64,000 bases of DNA, taken from NCBI RefSeq assembly GCF_017104715.1, contig NZ_JAAGPI010000034.1:36154-100153 (forward strand). Reading direction: 5' to 3'. The notes below the pieces were generated by a model. It worked only from the letters and a program-made list of their open reading frames with translations. It searched no databases and was not told where the DNA came from. The position numbers and the translations under genes are program-made. Position 1 is the stretch's first letter. Each line of letters starts with the position of its first letter. Source of the stretch: Burkholderia sp. Ac-20365 (GTDB lineage Bacteria > Pseudomonadota > Gammaproteobacteria > Burkholderiales > Burkholderiaceae). Shown here piece after piece: positions 25,566-34,687 of the stretch.

Positions 25566-26477
25566 ATGACCGAACCTGCCGATCTAAACGACATCGCCGT
25601 CTTTGCGCGCGTGGCGCAACTCGAGAGTTTTAGCCGTGCAGCGCGAGCACTCGGCATGCCTGTCTCCACAGTGAGCCGCAAGGTGTCGGCGCTCGAGGAA
25701 CGGCTTGGGGTGACGCTTCTGCAGCGCACGACCCGCAAGCTCAGCTTGACCGTGCAGGGGCGCACCTATTTCGATGCATGCAGCGAGCCGCTTAACCATC
25801 TGTATGATGCGGAGCGCGTGATTACCCAAACGCAAAAGAAGCCTGAAGGTCTGTTGCGCATCTCCGGGCCCGTCATGCTGCAACAGGAGGCGTTTTACGA
25901 CTTCCTGTCTTCATTCCTGAAGCGCTATCCGCACATCCAGGTGGACCTGTACTTCACCAACGTGTTCGTCGACCTGATTGCAGAGAACGTCGACGTGGCG
26001 ATCCGCTTTGGCGATTTGCAAGACTCGAGCCTGGTGGCCCAACGGATTGGCAAAAATGTTCGCCATCTCGCCGCTTCTCCTGAGTACCTGAAGAATCACC
26101 CGCTCCTTTCCCGCCCCGAAGAACTCAGCGAGCATCTTTGCGTGCTGAGCAACGCAAGAAACAACGAGACAGAATGGCATCTGGTCAGTGGAAGGAAATC
26201 GGCCAAGGTCCGCGTAACGGGCCCAGTCGCCGCGCGCGACTTTCACATCGTCAGCGCGTTCGCGCTTCGCGGGCATGGCATCGCCCTTCTTCCGTCGAGC
26301 TATTCCGATGCACCGATCGCTCGCGGGAAACTGCGTCGCGTACTGCCTGAATGGTCATCACCTGAGATCTTCGTGCACGCTGTTTATCCGACGCGTCGCT
26401 TCATGCCTTCAAAACTCAGCGCGTTTCTTGAAGCGCTAAAAGCTTGGGATGGACCGCTATGGCTTCCGTTGCGCTAG
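25566..26477 (+). CDS. LysR-family transcriptional regulator
   Basis: A 303-residue LysR-type protein of the CrgA/DsdC-like large subgroup. DLNDIAVFARVAQLESFSRA and LGMPVSTVSRKVSALEERLG are the winged HTH; RTTRKLSLTVQGRTYF follows. The effector domain has IQVDLYFTNVFVDLIAENVD and HGIALLPSSY. Alternative starts at 25527 and 25551 add only unconserved residues. Divergent from the two SDRs and the LLM enzyme, a common layout for aldehyde/quinone-responsive clusters in Burkholderia. Confidence 0.9.
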   Translation: MTEPADLNDIAVFARVAQLESFSRAARALGMPVSTVSRKVSALEERLGVTLLQRTTRKLSLTVQGRTYFDACSEPLNHLYDAERVITQTQKKPEGLLRISGPVMLQQEAFYDFLSSFLKRYPHIQVDLYFTNVFVDLIAENVDVAIRFGDLQDSSLVAQRIGKNVRHLAASPEYLKNHPLLSRPEELSEHLCVLSNARNNETEWHLVSGRKSAKVRVTGPVAARDFHIVSAFALRGHGIALLPSSYSDAPIARGKLRRVLPEWSSPEIFVHAVYPTRRFMPSKLSAFLEALKAWDGPLWLPLR

Positions 26478-26493
26478 CGCGCTGCAACAACGC

Positions 26494-27834
26494 TCATTTG
26501 CCGCTGGCGGCTACCCGCCAGACCGTATTGCCAAGATCGTCGGCGATCAGCAGCGCTCCGCTCCTGTCGACCGCGAGTCCCACGGGCCGACCGCGAGCGT
26601 GGTTGTCGGGACTCAGGAAGCCGGTCACGACATCCTGCGCTGGACCGCTCGGCATTCCGTCATGAAAGGGAATGTAGACGACCTTATAGCCGTTTAGCGG
26701 GCTTCGATCCCAACTCCCGTGCTCTCCGACGAAAGCACCGCCGCGGTATGCCGCGGGAAGATTCGTCCCCTGGTAAAATGCCATTCCAAGCGGGGCAACG
26801 TGGGAACTCAGTGCATAGTCGGGCGCAATCGCTCTCGCAACGAGGTCTGGTCGCTGCGGCATAACGCGCGGATCCACGTGGTTTCCGTAATAGCTATACG
26901 GCCACCCATAGAACGCGCCGTCTTTGACGGATGTCATGTAGTCCGGGACGAGATCCGGGCCGAGTTCGTCCCGCTCGTTTACCACCGTCCATAACTTGCC
27001 CGTCTGCGGCTCCCATTGGAAACCATTGGGATTGCGCAGGCCGCTTGCGAATATGCGATGCGCGCCCGTGGTCCGATCGACCTCCCAGATGTCCGCGCGA
27101 TCGATCTCGGCCTGCATGCCGTTTTCGGCTATGTTGCTATTCGACCCAATGCCTACGTACAGTTTCGATCCATCGGCGCTTGCAATCAAACTCTTGGTCC
27201 AATGGTGATTGATGGGCCCCGCTGGCAAATCGGTGAGCTTCGTGCCGGGCGCACTGATTTGCGTGTCGCCGTCGTGATAGGGGTAGCGGACGATTGCATC
27301 CGTGTTTGCGACGTACAGATCGTGTCCGACAAGCGCCACGCCAAAAGGCGAATTCAGATGATCGAGGAAGACTGTCTGGGTCAGCGGCTGGCCGTTCGTT
27401 CCGCCACGCAGGAGCGTAATGCGGTTCCCCGCCTGATTGAACTCACCGGCAGCGCCCAGCACTACGCCGACGACAAGGTCTTTGGGACGCATCACAGGCG
27501 CATCAGGCCCACTCGACTCGATTACCAGGACATCCCCGTTCGGCAGGACGTAAAGCGATCTTGGACGCTTCAGCCCTTTTGCCAGCGCACTGACTTGCAG
27601 ACCTTCCGGGACCGTGGGCGTCTCGTCCTGCGCCCAGGCTCTCGGGGTCGCGATGCGCATTGGCGGAAACAGATATTGCCTCAATCCAGGCAGCACCGGA
27701 TTAGCACCAATCTGCAATTTCGGGTCGGCTGCCGTGTAGTCGTCGCAACCCGCTAGCGAAAGCGTGAGCGCCATGGCAACACTCGACAGCGACATGACCG
27801 CAGCGCGTCGGGTCAGGGATTGAGCTGTTTTCAT
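26494..27834 (-). CDS. PQQ-type sugar (sorbosone-like) dehydrogenase lipoprotein
   Basis: A 446-residue protein of the soluble glucose/sorbosone dehydrogenase beta-propeller family. A lipobox at LSLAGC (Cys30) follows an Arg-rich signal peptide, so it is membrane-anchored. Propeller motifs include GLKRPRSLYVLPNGDVLVIE, LNSPFGVALVGHDLYVANTD, ASGLRNPNGFQWEPQTGKLW, VNERDELGPDLVPDYMTS and FVGEHGSWDRSPLNGYKVVY. Start set at 27834, where the ATG overlaps the DUF2231 stop by one base (TGATG). It is the last gene of a three-gene unit with two membrane proteins that could take its electrons. Confidence 0.88.
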   Translation of the reverse strand: MKTAQSLTRRAAVMSLSSVAMALTLSLAGCDDYTAADPKLQIGANPVLPGLRQYLFPPMRIATPRAWAQDETPTVPEGLQVSALAKGLKRPRSLYVLPNGDVLVIESSGPDAPVMRPKDLVVGVVLGAAGEFNQAGNRITLLRGGTNGQPLTQTVFLDHLNSPFGVALVGHDLYVANTDAIVRYPYHDGDTQISAPGTKLTDLPAGPINHHWTKSLIASADGSKLYVGIGSNSNIAENGMQAEIDRADIWEVDRTTGAHRIFASGLRNPNGFQWEPQTGKLWTVVNERDELGPDLVPDYMTSVKDGAFYGWPYSYYGNHVDPRVMPQRPDLVARAIAPDYALSSHVAPLGMAFYQGTNLPAAYRGGAFVGEHGSWDRSPLNGYKVVYIPFHDGMPSGPAQDVVTGFLSPDNHARGRPVGLAVDRSGALLIADDLGNTVWRVAASGK

Positions 27835-28283
27835 CAGTTGGCTACTCCCACTCGATGACGATAAATCAAGGTCTTCCCGATCCATCCGGTGAACGACAGC
27901 AGACACACGACGATGAGCGAAAGCGTCAAGCCGGCCGGAACGATGGCCGTATATCCGTCCCGGCTGTGCACGAACGCGTTGACGATTGCCAGAACGATCG
28001 CGAGAACATTTCCAGTAACGTGCAGCCAGGCGACGCTCATGGTCCGAACCCGCCGGTTACCGAGAAAGTCGATCAGTCCTGCAAGCACTGCGAATGCGGA
28101 CATCACAAGGCCGGCTAACAACAGCCAGTCTGAGAAGATTTCCCACTGCACGTCGGCCGTTTTCCAGTAAGCAAGGTCAGTTAGCAGTGTCCCCACGAAA
28201 CATACGTAAGGAAATGGAACCAGCAATGCGTGAACAGGATGACCGTGCACGCTGGCAAGGGCTTTAGGGTTACTTTCTGCCAT
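27834..28283 (-). CDS. DUF2231 membrane protein
   Basis: A 149-residue protein with four hydrophobic helices. VHGHPVHALLVPFPYVCF near the N-terminus is the DUF2231 hallmark with conserved His residues, which may bind haem or metal. The start at 28283 (MAESNPKALAS) is chosen because GGAG lies 8 bases before it; upstream in-frame sequence is antisense-like. Sits between the cytochrome-like membrane protein (23 bp upstream) and the dehydrogenase (1-bp overlap). Confidence 0.88.
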   Translation of the reverse strand: MAESNPKALASVHGHPVHALLVPFPYVCFVGTLLTDLAYWKTADVQWEIFSDWLLLAGLVMSAFAVLAGLIDFLGNRRVRTMSVAWLHVTGNVLAIVLAIVNAFVHSRDGYTAIVPAGLTLSLIVVCLLSFTGWIGKTLIYRHRVGVAN

Positions 28284-28306
28284 TTTTGAAGCTCCGCAAG
28301 TGACTG

Positions 28307-29335
28307 TTAAACACGAACGCCGACAATTCCCGCGACAATCACGGCCGCCCACAGCGTCGATGCGACAATGAGCGCCCAACACACGGCACTCGCCCTGCGA
28401 CGCTCGACATGATGAGCGACCAGGACCACACGCAATCCGCAGGCTATATGAGCAAGTACCAGCCAGACACCAAGCACGTAGTGCGGAATGAGCCGTACAT
28501 TCCATGGATCGGCCAGCAGCCCTTTGGGTAATGCGGTCGCCCATGCGTAGTCCGTCTCTGTACCAAAGTACCGGGCGAGCACGAAGACCGCGTTGATATG
28601 CGACGCGATGAATATCGCCAGATAAGCGCCTGATGCAGTCTGGAGCACGTCCAGAATGCCTTGCCCCGATCTGATTTTTGTTTCAGCGAGAACGAGTCCG
28701 CTGATGATCTGAAAGCACAACAGTGTCAAAAGAACGGGCTCGATCAGTGGTGATCGGTAGACACTTCTTAGTTCCAGCATCATCTCCCGATGCGCGTCTG
28801 CGCCCAGCACACCAAACGTGTGGTTGACCAGATGCGCGATGAGAAAAACCAGCACAATGACAAGCGCCGCTACGCCATGCATCACGCGCACAGGCCTCAT
28901 ATGCACGAACGAAGGCGCAACTGGAACGGGTCCGCGGTGACCCAGCAAGACCAATGACGCCGCGCATAAGATCGCCAGCCAAAGCCCGACCCAAACCTGA
29001 ACGTCTTTCCCGTCGATCTTCATCAGATAGAGAAACACGCCAACAATCACAAACAGCGATGGCGATACGAACGAGAGATAGGCCACTCTGCGCAGGACGA
29101 CGCCTTCCGACCTCATCGCTGGGGTGCGTCCAAGAGCATAGAGACTGACGAAGGCCGTGCCGGGAACTGCAAAGACCAGTCCCAGTGACAGCAGTGCCTC
29201 CGCAATCCGATCCGATAGCCGGAATTGAAAAAACATCGCGAGATACCACGGATAACCGACTGCCATCAGCGCAGGAACCATGTGCAGACACACCAAAGCC
29301 TTTGAACATGATGGCTGGGGGGCGGGACGTTGCAT
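28307..29335 (-). CDS. Polytopic membrane protein, possibly cytochrome b-like
   Basis: A 342-residue protein with about nine predicted membrane helices. Histidines lie inside or beside helices (CLHMVPALM, MHGVAALVIVLVFLIAHLVNHTFG, FIASHINAVFVLARYF, LIPHYVLGVW, LVLAHIACGLRVV), a pattern that recalls succinate dehydrogenase-type haem b anchors. I cannot assign a family firmly. First gene of the unit with DUF2231 and the PQQ-type dehydrogenase, so a quinone-reducing or electron-passing role is inferred. Confidence 0.78.
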   Translation of the reverse strand: MQRPAPQPSCSKALVCLHMVPALMAVGYPWYLAMFFQFRLSDRIAEALLSLGLVFAVPGTAFVSLYALGRTPAMRSEGVVLRRVAYLSFVSPSLFVIVGVFLYLMKIDGKDVQVWVGLWLAILCAASLVLLGHRGPVPVAPSFVHMRPVRVMHGVAALVIVLVFLIAHLVNHTFGVLGADAHREMMLELRSVYRSPLIEPVLLTLLCFQIISGLVLAETKIRSGQGILDVLQTASGAYLAIFIASHINAVFVLARYFGTETDYAWATALPKGLLADPWNVRLIPHYVLGVWLVLAHIACGLRVVLVAHHVERRRASAVCWALIVASTLWAAVIVAGIVGVRV

Positions 29336-29428
29336 GACAGTTCACCAGAAGCCTGGAAGGTGTGGTTACACGACCAGTGTTCGCTGACTGGCCGTGCCCC
29401 AGTGGTAGCTCACGCCAAAACGGAATAC

Positions 29429-29719
29429 TCAGAAGGGGATTTCCGTATAGTGATGTTCGTCGTAGTTCTCTTCCAGATAGTTATTCACCGTATCGTTGAA
29501 ATGGATCCAATGCGATGTTTTTCCGTGAGCAGTCAGCGTCGCCTGATCTCTCCAGTGTTCGATCAGAGAATAATGATTTGGATTTTTCGCATCGATCCAT
29601 AGCTCGTAGTAAATGCACCCATCTTCTTTATTCGATTCAACGACCATATTTTCGAGCAGACCTAGAAAATTCCGCTTTGAATCTTCTTTAACCTTGAAGA
29701 ACACGTTGAGGATGATCAT
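29429..29719 (-). CDS. Antibiotic-biosynthesis-monooxygenase-fold (quinol monooxygenase) protein
   Basis: A 96-residue single-domain ABM/YgiN-like protein: MIILNVFFKVKEDSKRNFLG, VVESNKEDGCIYYELWIDA and HYSLIEHWRDQATLTAHGKT follow the family pattern with the usual ExW motif and Ser/His at the cleft. Such proteins oxidise quinols or simply bind small aromatics. Base and codon use are clearly AT-richer than its neighbours (many AAA, AAT, TAT and GAA codons), which suggests recent acquisition. Strong Shine-Dalgarno AAAGGAG precedes the ATG. Confidence 0.85.
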   Translation of the reverse strand: MIILNVFFKVKEDSKRNFLGLLENMVVESNKEDGCIYYELWIDAKNPNHYSLIEHWRDQATLTAHGKTSHWIHFNDTVNNYLEENYDEHHYTEIPF

Positions 29720-29871
29720 GTCAGACTCCTTTCATGAAGCATGGTGAATAAAGTAAGGCTGATTGCCTTTCGATAAAGCTTCGGCGGCGCATTGCATCGG
29801 TGGACACGTTCTCGGCGAACCGATATCGACGGGACACCGCCGTGTAACCCAAGGCTTGAGCCCGAGGTTGG

Positions 29872-30774
29872 TTACTTCCCGTCAGTTTCCTGGATGAATC
29901 TGCGTAGTTCGCGCAAGAAAGTGTCCGGCTGTTCTTCTGCGATCCAGTGGCCAGATTCTTCGATGGGTCTGACCGTCACATTTTCAGCAACTTCCAAAAG
30001 CATCTCTTCCGCGAGTGGCAGGAAAAAGCTTGCTGTCCCGCCGAGGCCGAGTACCGGCATCTTCAGTTTCCCCTTCTCCGACAGCATCCGTCGGTTGTCG
30101 TCCTCGTCCTTCCCGAACGCGCGGTAGAGTTCGAGGCCAGCACGCATAGCGCCCGGTGCGGTGTAGTCGGCAACGTATCGCTGTACGTCGGCCAGCGAGA
30201 TAGCGTCCGGGTTGGAACTCAGCCGCACATAGAAGGAGCGAAGATAGGGAAACTCGCTGCCGGCGATCAGCATTTCGGCAACGTTGTCTGCCGCACCGTG
30301 AAGATGGAAATGCCAGAGCTTTGCCTCGCTGAAGCGTGTGGTTGCGACGCTCTGAAATGCCTGGGTGCCGGGGATCGGCGCTTCCATCAGTACGAGGCGC
30401 TCGACATCCTCTCGATAGAGTGTTGCGAACGCGTATCCGACCAGCATTCCAAGATCGTGACTGACTAGCGTGATCGGATTCGTCACGCCGAGATGGAGGA
30501 GCAACGCCCGGATGTCTGCCGCCATGGTCTGCTTGTCATAACCGCTTGCGGGTTTCGAGGACCCTCCGGCTCCGCGATAGTCCGGAGCAACGACGAACCA
30601 GCCGTCGTTGCACAAAGGCTCCATGACGTGGCGCCATTCCCACCATGTCTGTGGCCATCCGTGAAGCAACACCATCGTGCGATGGCTGTCGCCGTTGCCT
30701 GGAGGTATGCCTGCGGTGACATAGTGGATTCGAACACCTTCGCGCTCGAACATGCTGTGGTGGACTCTTTGCAT
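29872..30774 (-). CDS. Alpha/beta hydrolase, epoxide hydrolase / dehalogenase type
   Basis: A 300-residue alpha/beta hydrolase. VLLHGWPQTWWEW is the oxyanion HGxP region typical of epoxide hydrolases; the nucleophile elbow is VSHDLGM with Asp instead of Ser, as in epoxide hydrolases and haloalkane/fluoroacetate dehalogenases; catalytic His is in EESGHWIAEEQP. Start at 30774 is favoured because GAGGAG lies 6 bases upstream; the longer frame from 30813 would cover this site. Followed by the ABM protein in the same direction. Confidence 0.88.
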   Translation of the reverse strand: MQRVHHSMFEREGVRIHYVTAGIPPGNGDSHRTMVLLHGWPQTWWEWRHVMEPLCNDGWFVVAPDYRGAGGSSKPASGYDKQTMAADIRALLLHLGVTNPITLVSHDLGMLVGYAFATLYREDVERLVLMEAPIPGTQAFQSVATTRFSEAKLWHFHLHGAADNVAEMLIAGSEFPYLRSFYVRLSSNPDAISLADVQRYVADYTAPGAMRAGLELYRAFGKDEDDNRRMLSEKGKLKMPVLGLGGTASFFLPLAEEMLLEVAENVTVRPIEESGHWIAEEQPDTFLRELRRFIQETDGK

Positions 30775-30950
30775 TCCATGCTCCTCGACGGAATCCATAA
30801 CCTGAGTCTTCATAGTCCGCCCATCGGATCACATACTCAATAACGCCATGGACTCGATGCGGCATACGAAGGTACTACGTACCGCGACTCTCGACTCTTC
30901 TATCTCAAAGACAACAAACGCTAATGCCTCCCTTCGACAGAGTGGCGTAC

Positions 30951-32159
30951 TCAAAGTCCGCACCCCTTAGGGGTCGGACGATTCTGTTGATCACCTTGTG
31001 CCGAATAAGCAGCCTTGAAGCGTTTAGCCGACGACACAATAATTCCGGCGACAACGAGCGCCAGCACTCCGCTCAACGCTCCCGCAACGCCAACCTCGCG
31101 CAAACCGGCCCCATCGATCACTTTGCCGCCGACGACAGCCCCCAATCCAATGCCAGCGTTGAAGATCGAGACATTGAGCGATGCCGTCAGGTCCTGCAAT
31201 GCAGCTGGAGCTGAGCGAATCGTTCGAACGTGATTCGTCACAAAGCCGGCCGCATGCGCTGCGCCCCAGATGACGAGCGTCACCATCGCTACTACGCGGT
31301 GTGTAAGCAGGCCTGGAAAGGCGGCCATGGAAACAGCCGCGACGAGGATAGCAACGACCGCTGAACGCAAAGGGTTTGAATCGACAAATCGCCCTGCAAT
31401 CGCGTTCCCGACGATACCCGCGACGCCGAACCCCATCAAAATCCAGCCGGTCGATGTGACTGTGAAGTGTCCAAGCCTGGTCAGCATATCGGCGAGGTAG
31501 GTGTATGACGTGAACATCGCAGTCAATGCGAGCAGGGACATTGCAAGATTGATCAGAATGAGAGGACAGGTCAGGATCTTGAGTGCGGAAACCCGTGTCT
31601 CGTCAGGATCGACAGTGATCCGGGGAAAGAAAAGCCAGATCAGCAGCGCGATGCATGCGCAGACCACGCCTCCTGCAGCGAACGCCATTCGCCATCCCCA
31701 TGCGTCGGCAAGTATCGTCGTTATCGGCGAGCCCACCACGCTCGCCACGGCGACGCCTGAAAACACCGTCGCAATTGCACTGCCTGCCTTGGCGGGCCCG
31801 GCAATTTTCGCCGCGGTCGATGTCGCCATGCTCCAGTACACTGGCAGCGCCAATGCAGATAGCACTCGCCCAACAGCAAGAAAGGTGTAGTTGGGTGCAA
31901 GAGCAGCGATAGCCGCACCAATAACCGTCACCCCCAATACGCTCGTGAACAGCAGCCGTCGTTCGACGTGGCGTAACGCAAGTGTGAGAAAGGGACCCGT
32001 GATCGCGACCGTGAAGGCGAATGCGCTGACCAGCAACCCGACTTGCGAAACGGGCACGTTGAGGTCATGAGCAATAAGCGGAATGACGCCGATGATATTG
32101 AACTCGTTGGTCAACATCGCAAAGGCTGCGGCAGCCAGGAGAGGAACGGCGAATTTCAT
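30951..32159 (-). CDS. MFS transporter, DHA1/AraJ-like
   Basis: A 402-residue permease with 12 predicted helices. MLTNEFNIIGVIPLIAHDLN and VSQVGLLVSAFAFTVAITGP are typical for the AraJ/YdhP drug:proton antiporter-1 group. Start at 32159 has GAGG 7 bases upstream; the longer open frame is antisense-like. Likely an efflux pump for a sugar-like or aromatic compound; no regulator lies adjacent. Confidence 0.9.
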   Translation of the reverse strand: MKFAVPLLAAAAFAMLTNEFNIIGVIPLIAHDLNVPVSQVGLLVSAFAFTVAITGPFLTLALRHVERRLLFTSVLGVTVIGAAIAALAPNYTFLAVGRVLSALALPVYWSMATSTAAKIAGPAKAGSAIATVFSGVAVASVVGSPITTILADAWGWRMAFAAGGVVCACIALLIWLFFPRITVDPDETRVSALKILTCPLILINLAMSLLALTAMFTSYTYLADMLTRLGHFTVTSTGWILMGFGVAGIVGNAIAGRFVDSNPLRSAVVAILVAAVSMAAFPGLLTHRVVAMVTLVIWGAAHAAGFVTNHVRTIRSAPAALQDLTASLNVSIFNAGIGLGAVVGGKVIDGAGLREVGVAGALSGVLALVVAGIIVSSAKRFKAAYSAQGDQQNRPTPKGCGL

Positions 32160-32287
32160 GATCAAACCTCGTGCACGGTGCCTATCTGGCCGGAAACGCG
32201 ACCGGACGCTCCAATCAGACGACACACAGGAAATTTTGAACGGGAACATTCAGAACGGAATGAAGCGGACAATCTGATGAAAAGCGA

Positions 32288-33433
32288 TCAGAACCTCGTG
32301 CGCATACCCACCGTTCCCACCATCTGCTTGCTGCTGGACGATGCGCCACCAGAACCGTTGATATACGCGACGAATCCATGGCCTGATACATGCTGGTACA
32401 TCGCTTCTGCGTAGACGTCAGTGCGCTTCGAGAACGAATAAACCGCCTGCACATTGATCTGATTCCATTTCGGATCGAGGTCGAACGTCGTACTTTGAGT
32501 CACGTGTCCGTCCGTATAGGTGTAAGAGCCACCCAGCGAGACCGAGTGGGTGAGCGCGTATTTGACGTTTAGCTCATAGTTGTCGAAGCGAACTGTTCCG
32601 TTCTTCGAGCCGAATGAGAGCGTGTTCTGAAACTGGCTGTGCGAATACGCGAAGCCCGCCACGACCGGCCCATAAGCGTAGTTGACGGCCGCAGACGCAG
32701 TGCGTTGCACATCGGATCCAAGCTGGAATCCGCCCACTCCGTTTGAACCTGATTCCGCTACGTCGATTGCGCCCGTAGCGCTGCTGGTCAAATTGGATCC
32801 ATCTACCTGCAAATAAGCAGCTGCAATGTTCACCGGCCCTTTGCTATAAAACGCACCCACGCTATAAGCACGGTTATTGGCGAAGTTCTGATTGTTAGAG
32901 AAGGCGTACATCCCGCCAAACCGGAAGCCGCGAAAGTCGTCGCTGCTGTATTTCACTGCGTTGTTGATGCGAACCGAGTGATCGAAGTTGTCGTTATCAA
33001 ACGGATGCGCGAAACCCAGATCACCCAAAGTACCCGATACGCCAGACAACGGTTCGACAAAGTCGGTAATGAAGTCGTACTGGCGCCCCACCGTCAAGGT
33101 GCCGAACTTGTCGCTCTTGATACCCACAAACGCTTGTCGGCCGAATAGTCTGCTGTTCTGTGAAAGCTTGCCATTCTGCAGGTTGAATCCGTTTTCCAGA
33201 ACGAAGATGGCGTGCAGGCCGCTACCCAGATCTTCTGATCCGCGAAGCCCGAACCGGCTTCCGCTAATCTCACCGCTGGTCGCCTGAAATAGCGAGCCGT
33301 GCGATGTGCCCTTCGTCACGTTGTTGGTGTACATGAAACCCGCGTCGATCAGGCCGTAGAGCGTGACAGCGCTTTGTCCGTATGCCGCAGTCGTGGCGAC
33401 GGCCGAAAGTGCGAGAACAGCTATTCGTTTCAT
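32288..33433 (-). CDS. Burkholderia-type general porin
   Basis: A 381-residue outer-membrane 16-strand porin. Signal peptide residues 1-19 end AAYGQ, then SAVTLYGLIDAGFMYTNN, the standard beginning of beta-proteobacterial porins; GSRFGLRGSEDLGSGLHAIF and FGRQAFVGIKSDKFGTLTVG are family blocks, and the C-terminus is GTVGMRTRF with the terminal Phe needed for assembly. Start at 33433 has GAGG upstream. Divergent from the hydrolase operon at 33770. Confidence 0.95.
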   Translation of the reverse strand: MKRIAVLALSAVATTAAYGQSAVTLYGLIDAGFMYTNNVTKGTSHGSLFQATSGEISGSRFGLRGSEDLGSGLHAIFVLENGFNLQNGKLSQNSRLFGRQAFVGIKSDKFGTLTVGRQYDFITDFVEPLSGVSGTLGDLGFAHPFDNDNFDHSVRINNAVKYSSDDFRGFRFGGMYAFSNNQNFANNRAYSVGAFYSKGPVNIAAAYLQVDGSNLTSSATGAIDVAESGSNGVGGFQLGSDVQRTASAAVNYAYGPVVAGFAYSHSQFQNTLSFGSKNGTVRFDNYELNVKYALTHSVSLGGSYTYTDGHVTQSTTFDLDPKWNQINVQAVYSFSKRTDVYAEAMYQHVSGHGFVAYINGSGGASSSSKQMVGTVGMRTRF

Positions 33434-33769
33434 CTGAAACCTCACGTTGCGATGTAACGGCTTTATCTGTCGCGCGACCTGTGCGGCGAGGCGTGCCAAT
33501 CAGGTACGTCGCTGAATCGCGTCGAATGAGAGACCCCCTTTTTAATCCGCATGACAGCTGAATTGGCGCGCGCGGTCGATCACGCCTTCGTATCGGCTGT
33601 CATACGTTGGTGTGATCTTGAGACGGATGCGGGTCGTTCAGGAAGTTGAGGATGGCGCCGCCGGAAACGTGTAACACCAAGGTATGCGATACCGAACCCA
33701 TCGCGTCATTGAGCGCGACTTGGGATGGGTAGATGCTTTGTGCACACATCCCCACGCCAGGAGATTTCG
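33434..33769. other. Divergent intergenic region between porin and hydrolase operon
   Basis: Holds the promoters of both flanking units. A minus-strand frame at 33600-33749 (about 49 codons, running through VALNDAMGSVSHTLVLHVSG) has coding-like third-base GC but no recognised domain; it may be a gene remnant. No clear inverted repeat operator was found. Confidence 0.4.
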
Positions 33770-34660
33770 ATGTACTACACCAGCCCCACCGATGGCTATC
33801 GCCTCGCATATCACAAGAACGGCTCAGGAAAGCCAGTCGTCATGATCCACGGTTCGCCTGGCGACAGCCATGAATATGACCGGCTCGCCGCGCTGGTGTC
33901 AGCCCGCGCGATGACGATCGTCCCCGATTTGCGCGGCTTTGGACTGTCCGACAAACAACTCAATAACGGCAGCGATGTCTTCTCGCGAGATGGTCAGGTC
34001 AAAGCCGTCATCGCGTTGATGGATGAACTCAAACTCACTGACGCCATTCTCGTCGGCTATGACATCGGCGGCTTCACTGTGCAGGGCGTCGCACACAAGC
34101 GACCTGATCTGGTTGCGGCGCTTGTGCTCGCCCCGCCGATTCCAGGCGTTGGAAGACGCATCCTCGAAGTGTCGCCAGTGAACGAATTCTGGCACGCGAC
34201 GTTTTTTCGGACCACGCTCGTCGAACAGGTCTTCGATGGCAACCCGGATGCCATCCGCGCGCTGCTGAAGATTCATCTCGACGGCTGGTCGGGTCCCGGT
34301 TCGACGGTCACCGACGAGCTGCTCGACAACATGGTGAAAGGCTGTTCGGCGCCGGGCGCTTTCACCGCGAGCGTGTCCTGGTTCCGCCACCTGGAAAGCA
34401 ATCCCGTCTCCGGCTACGCAACGGAAACCGTGCCGGACATCGGTGATCGCTTCGACAAGCCCGTATCGATTCTGTGGCCTGAATGCGATCCGCTTTTCCC
34501 CGTTGCGTGGTCCGATCAGATCGACCGGTTCATGAGCAATTTTTCGCTCAAGTTCATGCCGGGTGTCGGGCATTTTTCACCGACAGAAGCGCCCCAGCTG
34601 TTCGCGGCAGAAATTTTTGCGCACCTGTCCGGCGAATGGCGAGCCGACGGCGCGCGTTGA
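33770..34660 (+). CDS. Alpha/beta hydrolase with Asp nucleophile
   Basis: A 296-residue alpha/beta hydrolase. VVMIHGSPGDSHEYDRL is the oxyanion region; GYDIGGFTVQG is the nucleophile elbow with Asp, so epoxide hydrolase or haloalkane dehalogenase chemistry is more likely than esterase; FMPGVGHFSPTEAPQ carries the catalytic His. Start at 33770 has GGAG 7 bases upstream. First gene of a plus-strand run that also contains a haloacid dehalogenase, which fits a role with organohalides or epoxides (inference). Confidence 0.87.
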   Translation: MYYTSPTDGYRLAYHKNGSGKPVVMIHGSPGDSHEYDRLAALVSARAMTIVPDLRGFGLSDKQLNNGSDVFSRDGQVKAVIALMDELKLTDAILVGYDIGGFTVQGVAHKRPDLVAALVLAPPIPGVGRRILEVSPVNEFWHATFFRTTLVEQVFDGNPDAIRALLKIHLDGWSGPGSTVTDELLDNMVKGCSAPGAFTASVSWFRHLESNPVSGYATETVPDIGDRFDKPVSILWPECDPLFPVAWSDQIDRFMSNFSLKFMPGVGHFSPTEAPQLFAAEIFAHLSGEWRADGAR

Positions 34661-34687
34661 TCAATTGCCACGCCAGGATCTGCGTCA

